From CAWDMN01 sp963803155 (lineage in GTDB: Bacteria; Acidobacteriota; Terriglobia; Versatilivoradales; Versatilivoraceae), in NCBI GenBank assembly GCA_963803155.1, contig CAWDMN010000083.1:1-26961 (forward strand): DNA of 26,961 nt, written 5' to 3'. A program made the position numbers and the translations under genes. Numbering within the stretch: the first letter of the stretch is position 1; each line of letters opens with the position of its first letter. The notes beneath the pieces were generated by a model, which worked only from the letters and a program-made list of their open reading frames with translations, was not told the DNA's origin and did no database searches. Of the stretch, positions 7,134-16,015 are shown piece by piece.

Positions 7134-8429
7134 TCATTCGCGGCTTTTCCAGCAGAAGGGGTCCCGGGATGAGACGAGCCGCGGCCCATGCTTTTCTTTT
7201 GCGGCCAGGCAACCGCCGCACACGGATCGAATTTCACACCCGTCACAAAATTTAAATCCCCGTCGATATCGGTGGGCTGCTTTTGAAAAATAAATCTCAT
7301 CAAGAGACTGCTGTTTGAGATTACCCAACAAAGAGGGGAATTTGCGGCAAGCATGCACCTCGCCGTCCGGCAACACAGCCAGAAAATTAAAGGCGGCGCC
7401 ACAACCGACCCCTGTGCATCCCGTGGACAGTTCCTGACCCGACTCTGACAGGCATAAATTAATCAAGTTCTCTTTAAGCGACCAGTGGAAATGTTCCGGC
7501 TCCTCCTGAATATATTCCTGTAATAGGCGGCGATACGCTTGCGGGTTGGGAAGCTGGAGGGCGGCCCCTTCTCCCACTCGAGATAGGCGGTTAAAGTTGA
7601 AACTGTCCACCTTGTCTTCCAAGGCGCGAGCCAGAGGGATTACCTGATCGAGATTGTCTTGCGTCACGGTCATCATGACGGAAGACTGGATCCCTTTTTC
7701 CCGAAGGGTTTTTAAAAAGCGGAGGCCCCGTTGATAGCTCCCAAAGCCTCGAATCGCATCGTTGGAATGGGCGAGTCCCTCCAGGCTGATTTGATAAGAA
7801 TCAGGTTTTTGAATTGCGCAAAGAAGATCCAAGGTTTCTTCAGGGACTGGATTGCCCAGAATGGAAACAGCAAAGCTCCGCTTGACAGCAGCACGATAAA
7901 GCCGGAGGAAATCTTTGTAGAGAAATGGATTCCCCCCAGTAAATGAAATATCGCCCGTCACCCAATGTGTTTGGCAGAAAGTTTCCAGTTCCTCGAGAAC
8001 CCTGATCGCTTGTGAATAGCTCATTGCCTCGCGGCGGCTGCGGTCATAACAGTGCCGGCAATGCATGTCACAAGAGTTGGTAATATGCCATTGTATTCCA
8101 AAAACAGTGTTGGTGGTGAGATCATCGGAAACGGGTTTAGGGAATAATTTTTCGTCGCGCCGTAACAAAGTGGACGGCGCCTGCAGGATGCCTTTTCTGT
8201 CCAGCAGTGATAACAGGCGGTAAAACTTGGAAAGGGGAACCTGGTGCCGGCGGGCGAGGGTCTGGAGAGAAAGATTTTCGGTAACAATTTTCAATCCGAG
8301 TAATTCGTCGGGCCCGGCAGGGGCGGAAACCATCCGTCTACTGGAGGGATCTTTCCAGTGGAGGATGATCTTCCCCCCCTGCTCTTCCATTTTTAAGGAG
8401 GGGGAAATCCGATAGCTGTTTTTGTCCAA
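7134..8429 (-). CDS. Radical SAM/SPASM peptide maturase, SbtM-like
   Basis: The 431-residue product has an N-terminal region (1-95) with a winged-helix-like segment (LQTLARRHQVPLSKFYRLLS), which may bind the leader peptide. The radical SAM core follows, with C120-x3-C124-x2-C127 binding the SAM cluster and GGNP at 165-168. A C-terminal SPASM domain has C338, C343, G356-x4-C361, C395-x2-C398-x5-C404-x2-C407 and C426, enough for auxiliary 4Fe-4S clusters. SPASM enzymes usually modify ribosomal peptides. The immediately upstream gene encodes a small peptide with a CSCGKGG motif, so this is very likely its maturase. The pair resembles the SbtM/SbtA ('selenobiotic', thio(seleno)oxazole) families; that assignment is from memory. 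The start codon is TTG with a weak ribosome binding site; ATG at residue 14 is an alternative. Confidence 0.85.
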   Translation of the reverse strand: MDKNSYRISPSLKMEEQGGKIILHWKDPSSRRMVSAPAGPDELLGLKIVTENLSLQTLARRHQVPLSKFYRLLSLLDRKGILQAPSTLLRRDEKLFPKPVSDDLTTNTVFGIQWHITNSCDMHCRHCYDRSRREAMSYSQAIRVLEELETFCQTHWVTGDISFTGGNPFLYKDFLRLYRAAVKRSFAVSILGNPVPEETLDLLCAIQKPDSYQISLEGLAHSNDAIRGFGSYQRGLRFLKTLREKGIQSSVMMTVTQDNLDQVIPLARALEDKVDSFNFNRLSRVGEGAALQLPNPQAYRRLLQEYIQEEPEHFHWSLKENLINLCLSESGQELSTGCTGVGCGAAFNFLAVLPDGEVHACRKFPSLLGNLKQQSLDEIYFSKAAHRYRRGFKFCDGCEIRSVCGGCLAAKEKHGPRLVSSRDPFCWKSRE

Positions 8430-8492
8430 GACCTGGCCTGTTGTTGGAAAGATGCCCTGCTGATTTCCAGCAAGGGATTGAGGGAAATCCTG

Positions 8493-8717
8493 CTATTTTG
8501 CGGTTTTGCTCTTTTCGACCTCTTTTGAAGCTGTAGGAGCATTCTTGACTTTCGCTTTAGTTTTGGAAGCAGAAGTTTCTTTCACTTTCTGTTTCTCACC
8601 TCCCTTTCCGCAGCTGCAGGTCTTCGCTTTCTGCTGATCCGCCATCAAAGGGAGAGAACCTGCCAAAATTAGGCCTGCAATGCTTAATCCGCTCAAAATC
8701 TTCTTGCGCTTTTGCAT
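8493..8717 (-). CDS. Small precursor peptide with leader-like N-terminus and CSCGKGG core (SbtA-like)
   Basis: The 74-residue product starts MQKRKKILSGLSIAGLILAG, a basic then hydrophobic leader. The segment around residues 34-39 is C34-S-C36-G-K-G, and a Lys/Ser/Ala/Thr-rich tail follows without hydrophobic residues. Genes of this form next to SPASM radical SAM enzymes are RiPP precursors. The 'GLSIAGL' leader followed by a Cys-Gly-Lys core matches my memory of SbtA-type target peptides, in which one Cys can be selenocysteine; here both are ordinary TGC codons. ATG at 8717 has GAGG upstream. Only 63 bp separate the stop from the maturase start, so the two are probably co-transcribed. A plain secreted Lys-rich peptide is the main alternative. 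Confidence 0.7.
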   Translation of the reverse strand: MQKRKKILSGLSIAGLILAGSLPLMADQQKAKTCSCGKGGEKQKVKETSASKTKAKVKNAPTASKEVEKSKTAK

Positions 8718-10094
8718 AATTTGAACCTCATCAATTTGAAATTAGATTCTAGGCAATACGTGGAGCCAGCCTTATTTTTCCACCCTTCGAGTCAATGCCA
8801 AATTTCCCCGGACTGAACAGTCCATTTCTTTCCAACCATCCCCCCCCTTCAGACAAGCCAGACTCGTCGGTGTGGAAATTGTGCATCGGCCCGTTTTGGC
8901 ATCAGGCAAATAGTGCCGATCTTCTACCAAAAAAGCAACGCCAAATTAGCAATACAGCCGCCATTCATGCCTGTCTTGAATGTTTTAATATTCAATTTTT
9001 TTACATGAGGAGCGCGATCAATTCATCGGCAAGGTTTAGTTTACGGCACAACCTGGAATCAAAGCGGTGGTTGGCATGGATGATGGGGGATGATGTTATC
9101 CACAAAAAGCACGCCACACCTGCTGTTGGATGAAACATGATCCGTGTCGCCACCCGACTCAGCCGTTCGCAAACATTTGATCGCCTGATACAACTACTGG
9201 CTTTTTTTTGAGTCGATCCACCCTTCTGAAAATATTCAACTATTCAGGGCAAGCGCCTGCCCCACTTTTCGCGGGACGATCAATGACCTGCGAATTTATC
9301 CGAACTATCCCGCCGCCGAAGAAATCCGACCTTTTGCCATGCTGGACGTTAACGATTCACTTGATAGATCGTTTATTTACGATCCGTTTCAATACCATGG
9401 GGTTATTGAGGAGTGAGGGGGTGAGCGTGAGGAGGTGGCACCAAAACAATTGCTTGATAGGCTTATAGATGATTACATAAACCTCCAGAAAATAGGCCTT
9501 AAATGCACTTTATAAGCTCCAAAATGTCCTTTTACGAACATTGTGTGGTTCAGTGACGAGTTGTGGTATGAGCCCAGCAGCATTAGTGCAGCTAAGTGGT
9601 CGTGGGGTGGAATATGACACCTCATAAAAAGATTCTCTCTAGCGGCCATTCAGATTCAGGTCAGGGCGATGCCACTGGAATACTAAATGCCAAATCCTTG
9701 GTGTGTACAAAACAAGATGTTAGCAGCGAGAAACCGAGGTGGCTTATCGACCTCATTTTTGAGGGCAAAAAGGATCGATTGAGGACTCAAAACGCTCGTC
9801 TTTTTGAGCTTATCCTACACACAATCAGCAACTCAGATTGGTGCGACCCCTTCAACCCTTTAAACCTAGCCCCTTCATACCTAATCGTTCCCTTGGAATC
9901 AAGAATCCATCTTGGGTCTGGCGGATCTTGTGGTCTGCTTCTTGAGGGGAGTCGTTTGACAAATAGTCAAATGATCAAGCCATGCCCAAATATGCTCTTG
10001 CCTTTTCTTTTTCAGGGACAACTTTCCTCCTTTTACAACCTTTTTCCGTGCGAATTTAGGTACAATCTTCCGGGCAGAAGGAGGGGGAATTTCC
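8718..10094. other. 1.4-kb gene-free stretch between precursor peptide and permease
   Basis: Several frames of 80-170 codons exist (for example 9596-10114), but none has a matching ribosome binding site and family signature. The largest overlaps the permease start. The right part (9606-9874) is the first copy of a degenerate direct repeat whose second copy follows the permease. TTTGAC-AAATA-GTCAAA at 9955-9971 is a small dyad that could be an operator or a hairpin. Confidence 0.6.
9606..9874 (+). repeat. Direct repeat copy 1, upstream of the ADOP permease
   Basis: This segment aligns over its length with 12649-12911 in the same orientation, with substitutions and single-base gaps. Shared blocks include GGAATATGA, GCCATTCAGATTCAG, CTTATCGAC, CAAAAAGGATCGATT and GAGCTTATCCT. 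The frame through copy 1 stays open, but copy 2 has single-base gaps within the same blocks, so the conserved content is not clearly coding. It may extend weakly towards 10020. Confidence 0.75.
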
Positions 10095-12548
10095 ATGCGC
10101 ACGTTTTTTCATGATGTGCAGTACAGTGTCCGGATCCTGTTGAACAGCCCGGGATTTGCTGTTGTTGCGATACTGACGCTGGCAATTGGAATCGGGGCGA
10201 ACACCGTAATATTCAGCATGGCCAGGAGCCTGATGTTCCCGGCAATGCCTTACAAAGGCGCGGACGAGATTGTCGCCTTCCACGAAGAACATCGAAAGAC
10301 GGGTGGTTTTGGGTCATCCATTCCCGATTACCTCGACTGGAAGGTGCAGAACACCGTCTTTTTGACAATGGCCGCAGTGAGCTATGGCTGGAGCACGATT
10401 TCCGGAGGGGCCGAGCCTGAGGACGTCGACACGGCGTTTGTTTCCGAGAATTTCTTTTCACTCATGGGAGTTCCCCCTGCCATCGGACGTTTATTCCGAA
10501 CGGAGGAATACCATCCCGGCGCCGAGCGGGTCATGATCCTGACCTACAGCTTCTGGCAGCGTCAGTTTGCCGGCAGGTCCAGCGTGCTGGGACGCCAGCT
10601 AACCCTGTCGGGCGAGAGCTACACCGTTGTAGGAGTTATGCCGCAGGGATTCGACGATCCTTTTTTCACCAAAGCCTTTTTGCCGCTGGGCGCACGCACA
10701 GATTCAATCCCATCAGATCGCGCCAACCGGCGTGCCGGTGTATTTGCGCGCTTGCGCCCGGGAGCGACTCTCGAGGAGGCCCGCCGCGAGATGGCCGTCA
10801 TAGCAGACCGGCTAAGCAAGGCCTATCCCACGACAAATAAAGATATCGACGTCTTCGTCCAGTCGTGGCGCGAAACCATGACCAGCCGGTTCCGCCTGAT
10901 GATTTCTCTCCTGTTGAGTGCAGTGGCCTGCGTGCTGCTGATCGGATGTATTAATGTGGCCAACTTGTTGATGGCGCGCGCCACTTCACGGCAAAAAGAA
11001 ATCGCAATCCGACTGGCCTTGGGTGCACGCAGATTCCGCCTCCTCCGGCAGTTGCTGACCGAAAGTCTGGTCCTCTCGGCGCTGGGCGGGGCGCTGGGCG
11101 TTCTCCTGGCCTATTGGTCGATCCCGCTGTTGAACGGGCTCTATACATTCCAACATCCCTTTCGGGTGGATTCCAGAGTTCTGGTCGCCACTTCCGCTCT
11201 CGTGGGTATTACCGCGCTGCTTTTCGGCTCCATCCCGGCTTTTCTGCTCGTCCGCCTTGGCATGGGGGAAGTGCTCAAAGATAAAATGGCGCAGTCTGGC
11301 AATGTGCGCAGCCATCGCTTTCGCGGCGCCCTTGTCGTTGGAGAACTGGCGTTATCGCTCGTATTGCTCTACGGTGCGGCCTTGCTCATTCGCAGTTTTA
11401 TCCGATACGAATCGCTGGACAAAGGGTTCAATCCGCGGAACGTCCTGAATGTCACGGTGAACCTTTACAAAACCCGTTATCCTGGGGGGCAGCAGGTCGT
11501 GGATTTTAGCAGGAATTTGCTGGCCAAATTCGAACGCCTGCCCAGTGCGCGTTACTTCGCGGCTGCCACGCCAATCAACCTCAAGCCCGGGCCGGGAGGA
11601 TGGGGTGTCACGAAATTCGGGGCGCTCCCCGAAGCGGCGGTTGAAGCTCCGCCGATCGATCCGCTTGCGGTGAGTTCAGAATATTTTCGCGTCATGGAGA
11701 TTCCTTTGCTGCGCGGCCACTCTTTTACCTTGCTGGATTCGGAGCGGGGTTCGGCTATCGTGATTCTCGACGAGAGACTTGCCCAGCAGCTTTGGCCCGG
11801 AGAAGATCCCATCGGCCAGAATTTGAAACTCGAAACGGAATCTTCCGACGTGCCGTGGCTGACGGTGGTGGGAATCTCCAAAAGGGCGCGCGGGCATTCC
11901 TTTCCCGGTGTGGCTGACGAGTCGATGGGACTTTACGTGCCGATGGGACTGATTCGTCTGGGGGACGGCGCGCTGGCCCGACTGGGGGGAAACCGCGACG
12001 GCCGGTTCACCTCGCTGAGGTTTTTCGTCCGAACGGCAGGCGAGCCGTCCAAACTTGCCTCATCGGTGCGCACGGCGGTGCTGGCGGTCGACAATCAACA
12101 GCCGGTTTTCTCTGTGCAGACGATGGAAGAGAAGCTCTACCGGGAAGGATCTCCCCGCCGTTCGATGGCCACACTGGTTTGTCTATTTGCGTCGGCGGCC
12201 CTCCTGCTCGCGACAGTTGGAACGTACGGCGTCATGGCCTACGCGGTGAGCGAGCGCACCGCCGAAATCGGGATTCGCATGGCGCTCGGGGCCCAGCGCG
12301 GCGATGTGTTGCGGCTGGTGTTGAGACAGGGATTCAATCTTCTGCTGATAGGACTGGCGCTGGGAGCCGGTGGAGCGTTGGCGTTCGCCGGCATGCTGCA
12401 GAGCCAGATGTTCGGTATTTCGGCTAACGACCCTGCGACGCTCGTGGCAGTTTCCTTGCTTCTTGCCGGCATCGCCCTGCTCGCCAGCTACATTCCCGCC
12501 AGACGGGCTTCGAGCGTAGATCCGATGGCCGCTTTGCGCTGTGAGTGA
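10095..12548 (+). CDS. ADOP-family duplicated MacB-like ABC permease
   Basis: The 817-residue product has the two-lobed plan of Acidobacterial duplicated orphan permeases. A first transmembrane helix (about 20-42, FAVVAILTLAIGIGANTVIF) is followed by a MacB-type periplasmic domain to about 265 and an FtsX membrane block (about 268-400, with RQKEIAIRLALGARR). Then come a second transmembrane helix and periplasmic domain and a second FtsX block (about 690-817, with ERTAEIGIRMALGAQR), ending IPARRASSVDPMAALRCE. The usual length is about 800. No ATP-binding subunit is adjacent, as is normal for this family. Transport or mechanotransmission across the envelope is presumed, with substrate unknown. 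GAAGGAGGGGG lies seven bases before ATG 10095. The gene is bracketed by two degenerate direct repeats. Confidence 0.93.
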   Translation: MRTFFHDVQYSVRILLNSPGFAVVAILTLAIGIGANTVIFSMARSLMFPAMPYKGADEIVAFHEEHRKTGGFGSSIPDYLDWKVQNTVFLTMAAVSYGWSTISGGAEPEDVDTAFVSENFFSLMGVPPAIGRLFRTEEYHPGAERVMILTYSFWQRQFAGRSSVLGRQLTLSGESYTVVGVMPQGFDDPFFTKAFLPLGARTDSIPSDRANRRAGVFARLRPGATLEEARREMAVIADRLSKAYPTTNKDIDVFVQSWRETMTSRFRLMISLLLSAVACVLLIGCINVANLLMARATSRQKEIAIRLALGARRFRLLRQLLTESLVLSALGGALGVLLAYWSIPLLNGLYTFQHPFRVDSRVLVATSALVGITALLFGSIPAFLLVRLGMGEVLKDKMAQSGNVRSHRFRGALVVGELALSLVLLYGAALLIRSFIRYESLDKGFNPRNVLNVTVNLYKTRYPGGQQVVDFSRNLLAKFERLPSARYFAAATPINLKPGPGGWGVTKFGALPEAAVEAPPIDPLAVSSEYFRVMEIPLLRGHSFTLLDSERGSAIVILDERLAQQLWPGEDPIGQNLKLETESSDVPWLTVVGISKRARGHSFPGVADESMGLYVPMGLIRLGDGALARLGGNRDGRFTSLRFFVRTAGEPSKLASSVRTAVLAVDNQQPVFSVQTMEEKLYREGSPRRSMATLVCLFASAALLLATVGTYGVMAYAVSERTAEIGIRMALGAQRGDVLRLVLRQGFNLLLIGLALGAGGALAFAGMLQSQMFGISANDPATLVAVSLLLAGIALLASYIPARRASSVDPMAALRCE

Positions 12549-12952
12549 GAAGGGAACTTTCGACAAGCAAGTTGACCAAACGCTCGCGCACGATCATGGT
12601 CTTTCCCATAAGTTCCAGGGCGGATTCGAACGAATGAGTGGCTGTGGGCTGGAATATGATCCGCTGTAAAGGAATTCTTTCCAGCAGCCATTCAGATTCA
12701 GTGTAGAGCGAAGGCCAATGGAAGTCCAACGGCTGAATCATTGACTTCTGCAAAACAAGTTGTTAGCGGGGAAAAACCAAAGTTACTTATCGACTTCTTT
12801 TTGAGGACAAAAAGGATCGATTAAAGGCCGAAAACATCCGTTTTTTGAGCTTATCCTTCATGCATCCAGCCACTTAGCCTGGTGTGACCCCTTTAACCTT
12901 TATATTTGCCCCGACAAGCGATGATCCTGGCTTTTTCCTTTTTACATGAGCA
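12549..12952. other. Gene-free stretch after the permease
   Basis: It lies between the convergent permease and serine hydrolase genes and is mostly occupied by the second copy of the direct repeat. No terminator hairpin with a T-tract was found. Confidence 0.6.
12649..12911 (+). repeat. Direct repeat copy 2, downstream of the ADOP permease
   Basis: This copy matches 9606-9874, about 3.04 kb away. It carries single-base deletions relative to copy 1 that break the frame, and an in-frame TAA. Beyond 12911, similarity to the region after copy 1 may resume (CTTTTTCCTTTTT against CCTTTTCTTTTTC). Confidence 0.75.
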
Positions 12953-14569
12953 CTATTTTCGCGGAGCCTTCATTTCGATGGTCCCCTGGTACAGCATTAG
13001 ATGAGTCACCGCGCCTTTTTCGTCCTTAATAAATTCGATCTGGGCGTCAATCACCTTGGAGAAGAACTTCGTCTCGGTCTCGGCAAATAACGGGATCTTT
13101 CCCTGACCGGTGGCCTGCGAAATCAGCTCATCACCTTCCAGCGTGAACACAAGGTCAAAGCCCGGCCGCAATTCATAGGTGCCAACGTATTGCGCCAGAA
13201 TCTTGGGTGACACCGTGATTTCTTTCCGCACCAGCACACGGTCGCTGGTTCGGGGCGCTTTCATATCACGCCCGCCTTGGTGCAATATCAGGCCGGTAAC
13301 CGTACCCTTCTCGTCCTTGGTAAATTCGATTTGGGCATCCACGACTTTGTAGAAGAATTGAACATCGGAGCTGGCAAACAACGGCACTTTGTTCTGTCCG
13401 GACACCTGAGCCGTCAATTGGCCGCCTTCCAATGTGATCATAATGTTGACCTTGGGTTCCAATTGGTAAGTTCCCACATATTCTCCCAGGATCTTCGGCA
13501 AAACCGTGATTTCCTTCCGCTCTGACGGCAGTATCACTTTGTCGCCATGTGCCAGGGCTGCCAAGCTATTGCCAATCTGCTCAGGCGCGGATCCGTTCAG
13601 ATTGCCCAGCGCCACCACCGTCAATTTGTCTTCCGGGAAATAAGCCAGATAGGTATTGAATCCTTCTATTCCTCCGGCATGTTCAATTACTTTCCGCCCT
13701 TTGACCGTGCGTACTATAAGGCCAAAAGCGTAGTCGCTCTTGAAAGGTGCGGTCATCTTCGCCAACGATTCGGCCGAAAGCAGCTTGCCGCCAAAAAGAC
13801 CCTGCTCCCAGCGCAACAGGTCCTCGGCAGTGGAATATAGCGCGCCGGCTGAGAACGGAATGCTCATATGCACATACCCCGCATTCACCGGACCGTTCTC
13901 GCCGGGCGCATAACCCGCCGCGCGGCGTGGAATGATGGCGGAGTTTGAATCGTAGCCTGAATCCTTCATGCCGAGCGGCGTGAAAATGTTCTTCTGAATG
14001 AAATCCTGGTAGCTCTCGCCGCTGACCTTTTCGATCAGATATCCGAGCAGAATATATCCGGAGTTGCTGTACTCCATTTTTTCACCCGGCGAAAATTCGA
14101 GAGGTTTATCGCGGAATAGCCCCACAATCTGTTCCGGAGTGATTGGGAAAGGCTCTAGCTTTGGGTATTCGGGAAGGCTGGTAAAGTTGGGAATTCCCGC
14201 CGTGTGGGTCAAAACATGAAAGAGGGTTATTTTATCCCACGCCGCCGGAGCATCAGGCAGAACCTTCTTGATTGGATCTTCAATTTTTAATTTGCCCCGT
14301 TCCTCCAGGAGCAGGATTGCCGCGGCGGTAAACTGCTTGGTGACGGAGCCAAGGCGAAACTTAGTCGTAGGGGTGTTTGGAATATCCCACTCGAGATTGG
14401 CCGATCCGTAACCTTTGCTGAACAAGACATCTTTGTCACGAGCCACCAGCACCGATCCCATGAACTGCTTACTGGAAACATAGGACTGAACGACCTGCTC
14501 CATGCGGGCTGTATCCTGCGCAGAGCAGGTTGTCAGCAGAAATGAAGCCATCATGACGTAGCGCAACAT
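12953..14569 (-). CDS. Secreted serine hydrolase, class C beta-lactamase fold, two DUF3471-like modules
   Basis: The 538-residue product has a short signal peptide (to about residue 17, ...LLTTCSA; a lipoprotein Cys is possible). The catalytic domain (about 22-345) has S75-V-T-K78 (nucleophile and general base), Y167-S-N169 and H297-A-G-G as third motif. This is the penicillin-binding/beta-lactamase family usually acting as esterase or D-amino-acid peptidase. Two tandem C-terminal beta modules (about 353-440 and 449-537) resemble DUF3471, each starting KEITV.PKIL..YVGTY. ATG 14569 has GGAGG eight bases upstream and a promoter further up. The modules are nearly identical to those of the gene at 25312, while the catalytic domains differ. 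True beta-lactam hydrolysis is not implied. Confidence 0.92.
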   Translation of the reverse strand: MLRYVMMASFLLTTCSAQDTARMEQVVQSYVSSKQFMGSVLVARDKDVLFSKGYGSANLEWDIPNTPTTKFRLGSVTKQFTAAAILLLEERGKLKIEDPIKKVLPDAPAAWDKITLFHVLTHTAGIPNFTSLPEYPKLEPFPITPEQIVGLFRDKPLEFSPGEKMEYSNSGYILLGYLIEKVSGESYQDFIQKNIFTPLGMKDSGYDSNSAIIPRRAAGYAPGENGPVNAGYVHMSIPFSAGALYSTAEDLLRWEQGLFGGKLLSAESLAKMTAPFKSDYAFGLIVRTVKGRKVIEHAGGIEGFNTYLAYFPEDKLTVVALGNLNGSAPEQIGNSLAALAHGDKVILPSERKEITVLPKILGEYVGTYQLEPKVNIMITLEGGQLTAQVSGQNKVPLFASSDVQFFYKVVDAQIEFTKDEKGTVTGLILHQGGRDMKAPRTSDRVLVRKEITVSPKILAQYVGTYELRPGFDLVFTLEGDELISQATGQGKIPLFAETETKFFSKVIDAQIEFIKDEKGAVTHLMLYQGTIEMKAPRK

Positions 14570-14590
14570 AACTTCGGCCTCCGTTGAAAT

Positions 14591-14618
14591 ATAATATTTC
14601 CAGGGAATAAACTCTCAA
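14591..14618 (-). promoter_or_regulatory. Sigma-70-like promoter of the serine hydrolase
   Basis: On the minus strand TTGAGA (14613-14618) is followed after 16 bases by TATTAT (14591-14596). It ends 22 bases before the ATG, so the leader would be very short but long enough for the GGAGG site. Confidence 0.5.
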
Positions 14619-14695
14619 ATTACTCCATATTCGATGGATGGGTAACGTGACAAGACACTAGACTCTGAATTTTAGACTAAGAGACAAAAAGCCTG

Positions 14696-14833
14696 AGAGG
14701 GTGTTTAAAAATACATTAGGCATCCACCGCGAGGTAGGGCGCATTCGCCGAAAGCGCCGACTGTGCCAACGATGCTGTGCATGGACGGACGGCTCGGCGA
14801 GCCGTCCCGACCAAATCCTTTTAAACACCCTCT
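14696..14833. repeat. MITE-like element with 15-bp inverted ends and internal hairpin
   Basis: AGAGGGTGTTTAAAA at 14696-14710 is repeated in inverse orientation at 14819-14833. Inside is a perfect hairpin, GGACGGCTC (14787-14795), loop GGC, GAGCCGTCC (14799-14807). GAGACAAA occurs outside both ends (14681-14688 and 14836-14843), seven bases away on the left and two on the right, so it may or may not be a target duplication. Confidence 0.7.
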
Positions 14834-15217
14834 GAGAGACAAAGTGCGTGTCTGCTAAAAATTTTAGTATTTTTTCGACATGCTAGATTTACGAATGGCG
14901 ATTCCAATTTTGAGTTTGAAAAACTATGAGTAAATTTGGACAAGGGATCCACCATTTTCAAGTTTTCCTTCCTATTCGTTACGAGGAACAACGGAGTCGA
15001 AGGTCAATAGGCCCCCACAATGCGTATTTATCCGCAGCGATGATCCCATCTGCAATTAGGCATTCCAAAGGAAGAGGCAAGAATATTTAGATTGTGAAGA
15101 CAGGCAATTTTCTTCTCACTGATCGAAAAAGTCAGCGCGGCTCCGCCGATGGATTAGTGTTGCCACTTGGCTGACCTTTAAGATGCGTGACCCAAATAGT
15201 GCCCTCTGATGGGGCGA

Positions 15218-16015
15218 CTATCTCACCGACGAGATATAGAGCATGGAAGTCGGCGAGGCAGCACTAGCATCGAGACTCGTGTGTTCGGTCAAGCCATATT
15301 GCTCGTAAAAATCGTGCCAGACGCCATGCGGATTGTTGGGTCTGGCTGGATCGTACACTAACACTTCAATGCCAGCTCCCGCCGTTCGTATGCCGGCAAT
15401 AACGGTGATGTGTGATTTGCCGTTAACCCACAAGGGGCCATGTTGCATGAGAAGGTCTCGAACGTATTCTGGAGAAGGAGTCATCGGCGGAAGCATTATC
15501 AATCCAAGATCTTGTGCGAAGTTCGCGATCTGGGAGTTGGAGATCCCGGGATTATCGTCGTAAAGTCTGCTCCATTTACTGAGAAGAGACGGGTCCGGAT
15601 GCTGTACCTCGCAAGCCTGCGAGGTTCGCCAGCGCCATTGAATCAACATCTGCCCGCTCGCAAACCAACAGGACATGTCCTTGTCCTGCGGGATCAGTTT
15701 CATGTTCGGCACGACGTAATAAAGAGAAGGAAGGCCCTTCGGGATGTGAATGATTCCCGGATTGGCGCCGGAACTGAACCTCCAGTTCTTGCCGTCCGCT
15801 GTCGGCAGGTTGCACCCCACATGGTTCCGGAGGTACCAGTTGATTTCTTCCGCGTTTCTCGTCTTGAAATTGGCTTCGATTAAATCCCACGCATCCAGCC
15901 CATGCGCGCGGGCGATGCTCTCCCAGCTATCGCCGTCCTTCACTTTGTACCGGGTACTGTTGGGGAGAACATAGTTCTTGGCAACCTTGATCATGGGTTC
16001 TTTTTCGATGGGCAT
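15218..16015 (-). CDS. LysM domain plus papain-like cysteine peptidase
   Basis: The 265-residue product lacks a signal peptide. Residues about 20-92 form a LysM-like segment (YKVKDGDSWESIARAHGLDA ... IIHIP) that could bind peptidoglycan or chitin-type glycans. The C-terminal part looks like a papain-fold peptidase. C116 in DMSCWFASGQM is the nucleophile, H202 in GKSHITVIAGI is the base, and D222 in YDPARP is near the third residue. The layout is like the AvrRpt2/C70 and C39-like families. ATG 16015 lies eight bases after AAGGAGGG. Carrying LysM without a Sec signal suggests export by another route or release by lysis, and similar proteins can be effectors (inference). No secretion-system gene is nearby. 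Confidence 0.78.
   Translation of the reverse strand: MPIEKEPMIKVAKNYVLPNSTRYKVKDGDSWESIARAHGLDAWDLIEANFKTRNAEEINWYLRNHVGCNLPTADGKNWRFSSGANPGIIHIPKGLPSLYYVVPNMKLIPQDKDMSCWFASGQMLIQWRWRTSQACEVQHPDPSLLSKWSRLYDDNPGISNSQIANFAQDLGLIMLPPMTPSPEYVRDLLMQHGPLWVNGKSHITVIAGIRTAGAGIEVLVYDPARPNNPHGVWHDFYEQYGLTEHTSLDASAASPTSMLYISSVR

Larger units (their letters stand above)
14570..15217. other. Gene-free stretch with promoter and palindromic element
   Basis: It contains the promoter of the serine hydrolase (14591-14618) and a 138-bp inverted-repeat element (14696-14833). The rest, to the end of the LysM-peptidase gene, shows no gene. Confidence 0.65.

Noticed and set aside
8493..8717. Selenocysteine in the precursor peptide
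   Set aside because: Both Cys positions are TGC and no in-frame TGA occurs before the real stop, so no Sec is encoded.
9596..10114. 172-codon frame upstream of the permease
   Set aside because: It runs through the direct repeat and overlaps the permease start. The second repeat copy has frame-breaking gaps and an in-frame stop, so coding conservation is not supported.
12424..12753. Minus-strand frame containing SFESALELMGKTMIVRERLV
   Set aside because: The segment looks protein-like but has no start context and overlaps the permease 3' end. I could not place it in a family, so at most it is a remnant.
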